A stretch of 15,922 nucleotides of DNA, taken from NCBI GenBank assembly GCA_021162505.1, contig JAGGYO010000253.1, positions 1-15,922 of the forward strand, read 5' to 3'. Positions within the stretch are counted from its first letter, which is position 1; the number at the start of each line of letters is the position of its first letter. The notes below the pieces were generated by a model. It made no database searches. It was not told the DNA's origin and saw nothing but the letters and a program-made list of their open reading frames with translations. Both the position numbers and the translations under genes were made by a program. This stretch comes from a bacterium. GTDB lineage: Bacteria; AUK180. This document shows positions 6,789-12,379 of the stretch, piece after piece.

Positions 6789-7972
6789 ATAACACCCAAT
6801 TTTTTACCAATATTATTAAATTTATCTAATACATAGTCCAATTGATCGTTCGTATGTGTTGCCATGAAACTTGTCCTTATGAGACAATCCGTAGGTGAAA
6901 CAGCAGGAGGAACCACCGGATTAACGAATACCCCATTCTCCAATAACATTTTCCTCATTTTGAATGTGGTCATCATATCTCCGATCCTTACCGGAATGAT
7001 AGGAGTAACGCTGTCACCGGTATGGAATCCCATATCATTAAATCCTTTTCTCATATATTCGGTAATTTCCCATAGGCGCTTTCTTCTCCATGGTTCTGAT
7101 TTTAAAATGTCCAAAGCAGCGGATACTGATCCGAGAACAGATGGAGGTAAAGAAGCACTGAATATCAATGGCCTTGAAAAATGTTTTAGATATTCTATTA
7201 CTTCATTTGATGCTGCTACATATCCGCCAAGTGAAGCAAAGGATTTTGAAAAGGTGTTCATGATTATATCAACATCATTTTCAACCCCGAAATATTCGGA
7301 AGTACCTCTTCCATTATCACCAAGTACACCAACAGAGTGAGCATCGTCAACCAATATTCTTGCGCCATATTTTTTCTTTAAAGGAATGATCTTATCCAAT
7401 GGTGCAATATCACCCTCCATAGAGAAAACGCCATCAACTACGATCAATTTTCCTCGACCTTCCGGAACTTGCTGTAATTTTTTCTCAAGATCTTCGGGAT
7501 TATTATGATTAAATCTGAAGGTTTTTGCATAGGACAATTTACAACCATCTACGATACTTGCGTGATCAAGTTTATCAGCAATGATAAAGTCGTCTTTATT
7601 GGTGATCCCGGCAATAACCCCAAGATTGGTTTGAAATCCGGTGGAAAACAGTAATGCTGCATCTTTATGTAAAAATTCCGCTAATTTCTCTTCAAGCTCT
7701 CGATGCAGATCAAGAGTTCCATTTAAAAATCTGGATCCGGCACAACCGGTACCGTATTTTTCAATGGCATCTATTGCTCCTTGTCTTACCTTTGGATGAT
7801 ATGTCAAACCCAGATAGGAATTCGAACCCAACATGATAACTTTTTTCCCATCAATGATAACTTCTGTCTCTTGTGCTGAAGAAATTTCAGTAAAATAAGG
7901 ATATAATCCAAGTTGTCTTACCTTTTCCGCCTCTGTGAAATCAAAACATTTTTGAAATAAATCACCCTTCAT
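6785..7972 (-). CDS. spt: Serine palmitoyltransferase-type alpha-oxoamine synthase
   Basis: This is a PLP enzyme of the alpha-oxoamine synthase family, 395 residues, normal length. Visible features are LGSNSYLG near 48-55, GTGCAGSRFLNGT at 74-86, H137 in DKLDHAS, D209 and H212 in VDDAHSVG, and the PLP lysine K243 in NTFSKSFASLGG. The family condenses an amino acid with an acyl thioester. The TFSKSFASLGG site and the neighbouring acyltransferase and reductase favour serine palmitoyltransferase (serine plus palmitoyl thioester to 3-ketosphinganine) over glycine C-acetyltransferase, whose partner threonine dehydrogenase is absent, or over BioF, since no other biotin gene is present. AGGAG lies 5 nt before the ATG. 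The gene sits 12 nt after the CerR-like gene and overlaps the next gene by 4 nt. Confidence 0.85.
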   Translation of the reverse strand: MKGDLFQKCFDFTEAEKVRQLGLYPYFTEISSAQETEVIIDGKKVIMLGSNSYLGLTYHPKVRQGAIDAIEKYGTGCAGSRFLNGTLDLHRELEEKLAEFLHKDAALLFSTGFQTNLGVIAGITNKDDFIIADKLDHASIVDGCKLSYAKTFRFNHNNPEDLEKKLQQVPEGRGKLIVVDGVFSMEGDIAPLDKIIPLKKKYGARILVDDAHSVGVLGDNGRGTSEYFGVENDVDIIMNTFSKSFASLGGYVAASNEVIEYLKHFSRPLIFSASLPPSVLGSVSAALDILKSEPWRRKRLWEITEYMRKGFNDMGFHTGDSVTPIIPVRIGDMMTTFKMRKMLLENGVFVNPVVPPAVSPTDCLIRTSFMATHTNDQLDYVLDKFNNIGKKLGVI

Positions 7973-7984
7973 ATATTCTCCTGA

Positions 7985-8938
7985 TTATAAGTAATTATAC
8001 TCTTTATACCATTCAATTGTTTCCTTAAAGCCCTGTTCCAGAGTAAAATTGAATTTAAAATCCGTCACTTTAATAAATTTTTCTCCCGAACATATCCAAT
8101 CTCCACTTGTAATCTCCACTATTTTTTCTTCATTTACAATATTATTGCCCTTTATAAATTCATTAAAATGAGCAAATATCCTTGCAATAAACAATGGTAT
8201 TTTAACATAAATCGCTTTTTTATTCAACAAATTCCGTGAAATACTGCCAATTTCTTTATAAGAATGGAATTCATTATTACAAATATAAAATGTTCCTTTT
8301 AATTTCTTTTCATACGCGAGATCAAGAGCATTTATCAGATCTTTTACATATATTAGGGATGCTCTGTTATTTCCTTTACCGATAATAGGGACCATTCCTT
8401 TTTGTACCATCTTAAAATATTCCAAGAAATCCATGTCCCTTGGACCGAACACACCGGGTATTCTGGCTATAAAAACAGGATATTCTTTTCTTGTTCGGAG
8501 AAAATCCTCTATTAACGCCTTGCTTTTACCATATTGAGAAACAGGATCTAAAGGGGATGTCTCATCTAATAACTTGATATTTTCCTGCGGTCTATTTACA
8601 GCCATGGTGCTAATGTAGCCTATCCATTTGACCTTACTTTTTATCCGGATCAATGTATTATAAAATTCCATAAAAGCGCTTAAATTCCCTTCTACAAATG
8701 TTTCATAATCAGGTGCTTTGGTTACCCCTGCAAGGTAAAAAACAGCGTCAGCTTCTTTCAATATATTTTTGATATTTTCTTCAGAAAAAGACTTTCCGTA
8801 TACTGCATTTATTTTTTTATTTTTCAGCCATTTGAGTTTACTTCGGATCATGCTATACGGAACAATTTCCTTTTTATTAAGTTTATCTACGAGATGACTA
8901 CCAATAAAACCTGTTCCGCCTGTGATAAAAATTTTCAT
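7985..8938 (-). CDS. NAD(P)-dependent extended SDR, probable ceramide reductase (CerR-like)
   Basis: The 317-residue protein is an extended short-chain dehydrogenase/epimerase. The Rossmann motif TGGTGFIG is at residues 6-13, the catalytic pair is Y136xxxK140 (QYGKSK), and S110/T111 in YISTMA supplies the hydroxyl. Most such proteins act on nucleotide sugars. Here it is the first gene of an operon followed 12 nt later by serine palmitoyltransferase and then by the GNAT acyltransferase. That is the arrangement in which an NAD-dependent epimerase-like protein reduces the 3-keto group (CerR of Caulobacter). The specific role is inferred from context. The ATG has no Shine-Dalgarno site and lies 6 nt after a perfect TATAAT, so the message should be leaderless. 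Confidence 0.8.
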   Translation of the reverse strand: MKIFITGGTGFIGSHLVDKLNKKEIVPYSMIRSKLKWLKNKKINAVYGKSFSEENIKNILKEADAVFYLAGVTKAPDYETFVEGNLSAFMEFYNTLIRIKSKVKWIGYISTMAVNRPQENIKLLDETSPLDPVSQYGKSKALIEDFLRTRKEYPVFIARIPGVFGPRDMDFLEYFKMVQKGMVPIIGKGNNRASLIYVKDLINALDLAYEKKLKGTFYICNNEFHSYKEIGSISRNLLNKKAIYVKIPLFIARIFAHFNEFIKGNNIVNEEKIVEITSGDWICSGEKFIKVTDFKFNFTLEQGFKETIEWYKEYNYL

Positions 8939-8944
8939 AAATGT

Positions 8945-8973
8945 ATTATAATTTTTTTAATGTTTTTTTTCAA
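8945..8973 (-). promoter_or_regulatory. Promoter of the ceramide-dnaJ-serS operon
   Basis: On the minus strand TTGAAA (8973-8968) and the perfect -10 TATAAT (8950-8945) are 17 bp apart. Six bases (ACATTT) separate the -10 from the ATG at 8938, which places the expected start of transcription on the start codon. It is the strongest promoter seen for the seven genes downstream. Confidence 0.75.
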
Positions 8974-8995
8974 ATGAAAATCGTTCCCTTAAAAC

Positions 8996-9024
8996 TTGAA
9001 AAAAAAGAGTAAAAGTATTATAAT
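8996..9024 (+). promoter_or_regulatory. Divergent promoter of the nucleotidyltransferase pair
   Basis: TTGAAA (8996-9001) and TATAAT (9019-9024) are 17 bp apart, 5 nt before the ATG at 9030. It is a mirror image of the minus-strand promoter: the -35 regions lie in an 11-bp inverted repeat, TTTTTTTTCAA at 8963-8973 and TTGAAAAAAAA at 8996-9006, and both -10 boxes are equidistant from the centre at 8984/8985. Confidence 0.75.
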
Positions 9025-9029
9025 TCAAT

Positions 9030-9227
9030 ATGATAAAGGATACAGAAGAATGGACAAAATTTGAAAAGGATTTTATAAAAAACGAAAAACTTACCCTTAA
9101 TGAAAAATATGCTATTCTTGAATCAATGTTTGAAGAGGCAATCTATCTTAAAATAATACCTCTAAAAGACCCTCTTGAAGATCTTGATCATTTGATAAAA
9201 TTCGTAAAAGAGATCAATAGTGTTTAA
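9030..9227 (+). CDS. Small protein, possible antitoxin partner of the nucleotidyltransferase
   Basis: The product has 65 residues, is acidic and predicted mainly helical (EEWTKFEKDFIKNEK, KYAILESMFEEAIYLK, DLDHLIKFVKEINSV). I recognise no named domain. Its stop overlaps the GTG start of the following nucleotidyltransferase by 8 nt, so the two are made together. A small helical protein before a MNT/AbiEii-like nucleotidyltransferase is the usual layout of a toxin-antitoxin or nucleotidyltransferase-partner pair. The ATG is 5 nt after a TATAAT box and has no Shine-Dalgarno site, so the transcript is probably leaderless. The coding call is good; the antitoxin role is inference. Confidence 0.7.
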   Translation: MIKDTEEWTKFEKDFIKNEKLTLNEKYAILESMFEEAIYLKIIPLKDPLEDLDHLIKFVKEINSV

Positions 9228-9759
9228 AAAATTAATCTCCAAAATTGCTAAAGAATTCAATAATAATTCAATTCCGTATATGATTATAGGTGGGCAAGCC
9301 GTTTTAATATATGGTGAAACTCGAATGACAAAAGACATTGATATCACTTTGGGGATTGGGTTAGGGGCTTTTGAAAAAATAACCAAAATTATTAAGAAGC
9401 TAAAATTGAAAATATTAATAAAAAATCCAGAAGAATTTGTAAAAAAAACCTATGTTCTGCCTTTGATTCATGAGAAAAGTAAGATAAGAATAGATATTAT
9501 ATTCTCGTTTTCTAATTATGAGAAACAAGCCATAAAGAATGGGAAAAAAGTGAAAATTGGGAAAACACAGGTTAATTTTATTTCATTGGAAGATCTTATT
9601 ATTCATAAAATTATATCAGGACGAGGAAAGGACTTAGATGATGTGAAGAATATACTATTAAAGAATCAGGACTATAATAAACAATATATTGTAAAATGGT
9701 TAAAAGAATTTGATAAATCATTGAATACTGATTATATTAAAATATTTACAATGATTTAA
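9220..9759 (+). CDS. Nucleotidyltransferase-fold protein (MNT / AbiEii / DUF6036-like)
   Basis: The 179 residues show the polymerase-beta-type nucleotidyltransferase signature: IIGGQAVLIYG with G24-G25, then D39-x-D41 in KDIDITL and a third acidic residue D92 in IRIDII, the triad that binds metal and NTP. The C-terminal part has the family pattern LEDLIIHKIISGRGKDLDDV. Relatives transfer nucleotides to tRNA or to partner proteins and many are toxins of type IV or HEPN/MNT-like systems. The GTG start overlaps the preceding small gene by 8 nt; an ATG start is not available before the conserved region. A hairpin terminator follows. The fold is secure, the target unknown. Confidence 0.85.
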   Translation: MFKKLISKIAKEFNNNSIPYMIIGGQAVLIYGETRMTKDIDITLGIGLGAFEKITKIIKKLKLKILIKNPEEFVKKTYVLPLIHEKSKIRIDIIFSFSNYEKQAIKNGKKVKIGKTQVNFISLEDLIIHKIISGRGKDLDDVKNILLKNQDYNKQYIVKWLKEFDKSLNTDYIKIFTMI

Positions 9760-9787
9760 AGGACTTTAAAATCTGTTTAATTCGTCT

Positions 9788-9827
9788 TGGGACACTCCTA
9801 AACATCCAAGGAATGTCCCACTTTTTT
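9788..9827 (+). terminator. Rho-independent terminator after the nucleotidyltransferase
   Basis: TGGGACACTCCT (9788-9799) and AGGAATGTCCCA (9809-9820) form a 12-bp stem with one C-A mismatch and a 9-nt loop, followed by C and six T (9822-9827). Orientation and distance suit the plus-strand gene ending at 9759. Confidence 0.8.
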
Positions 9828-9891
9828 CTTTTCCTTCACCTAGTACTTTAAACTTAGTACTGTACTTTTTTATCCTCAGTGTGTTCTGCCT

Positions 9892-9919
9892 GCCTGTGCG
9901 TGTCCGCACGCAGACAGGC
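9892..9919. repeat. GC-rich hairpin
   Basis: GCCTGT-GCGTG (9892-9902) pairs with CACGC-AG-ACAGGC (9907-9919), an 11-bp stem with a 2-nt bulge and the loop TCCG. It is strikingly GC-rich for this DNA and lies in no gene. No T-run follows, so a terminator is unlikely; a dispersed palindromic repeat fits better. Confidence 0.6.
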
Positions 9920-10044
9920 GTGCTCCGTGGTTATTTCATTGAATGTAATTCTTCATTATTCATTATTAATTTATATTTTGTGCTCCGTGGTATATCCAGC
10001 ACCTTCTTGGTGCTGTGGTTAATAAATTCTTGGTTCAAAGGTTT

Positions 10045-10072
10045 ACCCAGCACCGTGAAACTGGTGCGGGGT
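10045..10072. repeat. Hairpin of the GCACC/GGTGC type
   Basis: ACCCAGCACC (10045-10054) and GGTGCGGGGT (10063-10072) form a 10-bp stem with one A-G mismatch around the loop GTGAAACT. Its core CAGCACC also forms the nearby hairpin at 9997-10015, so the two are probably copies of one element. Confidence 0.55.
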
Positions 10073-10304
10073 GAAATGTTAAAAAGTTCAAAAGTGACAA
10101 AGTCATCCTGAACTTGATTCAGAATCCATTTCTCTTCACTCTTTTACTGAATACTTAGGACTTAGTACTGCATACTGTTTCTCAACTCTCAACTACTTTT
10201 AGTGTTCCGCGGTTATTATATTGTTTCCTTTTTTAACTCCTGGACAATCTCATTAAATTAATATCAACAAGTGAAATAATTGAAACACCGTCCCCCTGCG
10301 AGAT

Positions 10305-11537
10305 CTATTCCAGATCTTTTTTTAAATTTTCCAAGGTATTATTATTAAAATCAATAAAACTATATCCGCTAAAAATACATTTTTTAAATTCAAAGGGTCC
10401 GAAATTCTTTAATATTAACTCATTTTCGGCTTTGATAGAATTAATATCAATATTATTTTTCTTGGGATCAAAGTTACCCTTTAAAAAGAGTTCGGGAGAT
10501 TTGTTCAAAAGCTGAAAATAAAGGGCATTATCGGAATTGATATTATTAAAAACAAAAGCATATTTTAGTTTATTTTTGATCAGGTATTTTAATACACTGG
10601 TGATCTCTTCTTTTGCTAATGTATTGTCAAGAAAGATATAGACATGAAATATTTTTCTCATCTCTTCTTTGCCGATAATATTTTTTACCTTTTCAAAAAA
10701 AACAGGATCAGCCGGTATTGAAGGGGACATTCTAATATATTCCATTTTATTTTTAACAATTCTACCTTTCTTAACAGTCAAGGTGAGTTTCCCTACTCTT
10801 TTTGATTCGAAATAACTTTGAACGAAAAAATGTCTGTTTATTGAGAAGGGTTTTGCCAGTAATATTTCGTTCTTGCCATAAATAAAGATGTTTATCTTGG
10901 GAAATGATTTTGATATCGTTTGTGCTTCCTCGGAAGAAATACTCCCCAGCAATATTACAATATCGTTATGCTTATAATTCTTTTTTAACACATTTGCAAT
11001 TGCTTTTTTTGTTTCAATGATATTTTGAGAAAAACTTGGATCAATTTTGAAGTTCATATATTGATTTGATGAATTTCCAATGATCAAAATACGGGTATTT
11101 CCTATTTTTTTAATTATTACAGGTAAGAATGTACTTTTTATATTTGAACTTAAAAATGTAAGATCATAAGCCGCTGCTTTTTTTAAGATCTCATCTTTTG
11201 TTCGCTGCATTTCCGCGAGACCCGGTACAATACAATCGTAACCTATTTTATTGTATACTTCAAGCAAAAGATCGTTTCTTACTTTATCCTGTACGGAATT
11301 ATACTCGTCACCAAAACCGCCTGTAAAGATATTTCCCGTATCGACGATCAATTTATTGGAATCATTTTTGATCTTGTTGAAGAATGTAACCCTTCTGTAT
11401 ATCCCACCGTCGGGATTTTTAAAACAGGTGCAAGGTTCGATCTTCCCAAAGGTTTTCCCCGTAAAATAGATGGTTATTTCTTGAGAAAATGCAATACTAA
11501 AAACCAAAACCCATAAAAGAATGATTAACTTTTTCAT
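10305..11537 (-). CDS. Exported UshA/5'-nucleotidase-like protein with degenerate metal site
   Basis: The 410-residue protein begins with a clear signal peptide (MKKLIILLWVLVFSIAFSQ, cleavage probably after residue 18 or 19). It then follows the outline of a calcineurin-like phosphoesterase domain: a first strand ITIYFTGKTFGKIEPCTC, then GGIYRRV, LIVDTGN, a segment YDCIVPGLAEMQ, and later strands. The EPCxC cysteines (C36, C38) mark a subfamily of periplasmic UshA-like proteins. The metal-binding DxH of the first motif is replaced by KxF, and the GNHE/D motif reads GLAE, so ordinary phosphoesterase chemistry is doubtful. The C-terminal 130 residues are unassigned. The gene stands alone with a leaderless-type promoter. 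It may be a binding or redox-related protein; function unknown. Confidence 0.75.
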   Translation of the reverse strand: MKKLIILLWVLVFSIAFSQEITIYFTGKTFGKIEPCTCFKNPDGGIYRRVTFFNKIKNDSNKLIVDTGNIFTGGFGDEYNSVQDKVRNDLLLEVYNKIGYDCIVPGLAEMQRTKDEILKKAAAYDLTFLSSNIKSTFLPVIIKKIGNTRILIIGNSSNQYMNFKIDPSFSQNIIETKKAIANVLKKNYKHNDIVILLGSISSEEAQTISKSFPKINIFIYGKNEILLAKPFSINRHFFVQSYFESKRVGKLTLTVKKGRIVKNKMEYIRMSPSIPADPVFFEKVKNIIGKEEMRKIFHVYIFLDNTLAKEEITSVLKYLIKNKLKYAFVFNNINSDNALYFQLLNKSPELFLKGNFDPKKNNIDINSIKAENELILKNFGPFEFKKCIFSGYSFIDFNNNTLENLKKDLE

Positions 11538-11542
11538 GGTTT

Positions 11543-11571
11543 ATTTTACAAAAAAGAATAAAAAAAATCAA
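11543..11571 (-). promoter_or_regulatory. Promoter of the UshA-like gene
   Basis: On the minus strand TTGATT (11571-11566) and TAAAAT (11548-11543) are 17 bp apart, and 5 nt separate the -10 from the ATG at 11537. It repeats the leaderless layout of the other promoters here. Confidence 0.55.
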
Positions 11572-11596
11572 ATGTAAGAAAATTTAATTTATTTTA

Positions 11597-11625
11597 TTGA
11601 AATATTTAGATATAGATGTTATAAT
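11597..11625 (+). promoter_or_regulatory. Promoter of the NlpC/P60 - cyclase operon
   Basis: TTGAAA (11597-11602) and TATAAT (11620-11625) are 17 bp apart. Transcription should start near 11631-11633, giving a leader of about 18 nt that contains GGGAGG (11640-11645) before the ATG at 11650. Confidence 0.75.
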
Positions 11626-11649
11626 TTCACATATGTGATGGGAGGAAAT

Positions 11650-12351
11650 ATGGAAGATACAACTAAGACCGTCAAAATGAGAAGAAAAAGCCCTTTTTGG
11701 CTGCATTTTTTCTTGGGTCTCTTATTACTGAATGGGATTGATTTTCTTCTAAATGGCTTTTTACCGGGATTGCACAATTATGTTAATATGAACAATTTAA
11801 ATAATGCCATTCAAGGAGGATATGGACTTATTGCAGGGATGGTCAATTATAACCCGAAACAACTGAAACTTCCTAAAATAAAAAGAGATGTATTGCCCGA
11901 AAGTTATAAATATAATACTAAAAAAAAATATGAACTACCCAAGAATCTACCTCCTGAAACATTATCACAAATGAGGCAATCTCTTATTAAAACTGCAGAA
12001 TCATACTTGAATACTCCCTATAAACATGGTGGCACAAAGCCCTCTGCCGGTTTTGATTGTTCCGGCTTCACATTTTATATATATAATAGAGTGGGAATAA
12101 AACTTCCCCGAGCAATGGGTAAACAGATTGCTATGGGAAAGATCATCACTTATGCTCATTTGAAACCGGGTGATCTGATTTTCTTCAGGGGAAATGGTGC
12201 TTTTAATAGTTTTTCCCATGTTGCAATTTATAAAGGTATGGATAGTAAAGGTACTATGTGGGTCATTCATGCTAATCATACGGGTGGTAAGGTAACATAT
12301 CAAAGATTAAATCTTCTACCCCGAATTAGAATTTACAAGAGTTATTTATGA
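11650..12351 (+). CDS. Membrane-anchored NlpC/P60 cysteine peptidase
   Basis: NlpC/P60 enzymes cut peptide bonds in peptidoglycan stem peptides. From the ATG at 11650 the protein has 233 residues. A basic N-terminus is followed by one hydrophobic segment (about residues 16-36, FWLHFFLGLLLLNGIDFLLNG) that probably anchors it with the rest outside. A variable linker follows, then an NlpC/P60 domain from about 112. The catalytic cysteine C137 lies in FDCSGF, H190 in SHVAIY, and H207 in IHANHT is the third residue. The LPRAMGKQ and LKPGDLIFF motifs are typical. I chose 11650 because GGGAGG lies 4 nt upstream; a GTG at 11635 gives five more residues but no Shine-Dalgarno site. It is 28 nt ahead of the cyclase gene and likely co-transcribed. 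Confidence 0.88.
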   Translation: MEDTTKTVKMRRKSPFWLHFFLGLLLLNGIDFLLNGFLPGLHNYVNMNNLNNAIQGGYGLIAGMVNYNPKQLKLPKIKRDVLPESYKYNTKKKYELPKNLPPETLSQMRQSLIKTAESYLNTPYKHGGTKPSAGFDCSGFTFYIYNRVGIKLPRAMGKQIAMGKIITYAHLKPGDLIFFRGNGAFNSFSHVAIYKGMDSKGTMWVIHANHTGGKVTYQRLNLLPRIRIYKSYL

Positions 12352-12379
12352 AAATGCCATTGCCGTCAAAGGAGTATAA

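Larger units (their letters stand above)
9840..10300. repeat. Intergenic mosaic of dispersed repeats and small hairpins, no gene
   Basis: No credible gene lies here. GTGCTCCGTGG occurs at 9920-9930 and 9980-9990, exactly 60 bp apart, with the variant GTGTTCCGCGG at 10202-10212. TTAGTACT-type words recur at about 9841-9862 and 10155-10170. Small stems include CAGCACC/GGTGCTG (9997-10003 and 10009-10015) and CTGAA/TTCAG (10108-10112 and 10118-10122), the latter in a phrase, GTCATCCTGAACTTGATTCA, that is familiar from intergenic repeats of other bacteria. The stretch is more GC-rich in patches than its surroundings and looks like accumulated, decayed repeat units. Confidence 0.65.

Noticed and set aside
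6785..7972. Glycine C-acetyltransferase (Kbl) or BioF as the name of the PLP enzyme
   Set aside because: The same family, but no threonine dehydrogenase or biotin gene is near. The TFSKSFASLGG lysine site and the ceramide-type neighbours fit serine palmitoyltransferase better.
9881..10111. Plus-strand frame of 76 codons
   Set aside because: It runs through hairpins and dispersed repeats; composition is repeat-derived, with no start signals.
10301..10327. AGATCT-ATTCC-AGATCT hairpin followed by T7 as a plus-strand terminator
   Set aside because: The stem is only 6 bp, it lies inside the 3' end of a minus-strand gene, and the plus-strand pair already has a better terminator at 9788-9827.
11635..11649. 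GTG at 11635 as start of the NlpC/P60 gene
   Set aside because: It is nearly at the predicted transcription start with no ribosome site, while ATG 11650 has GGGAGG at proper distance.
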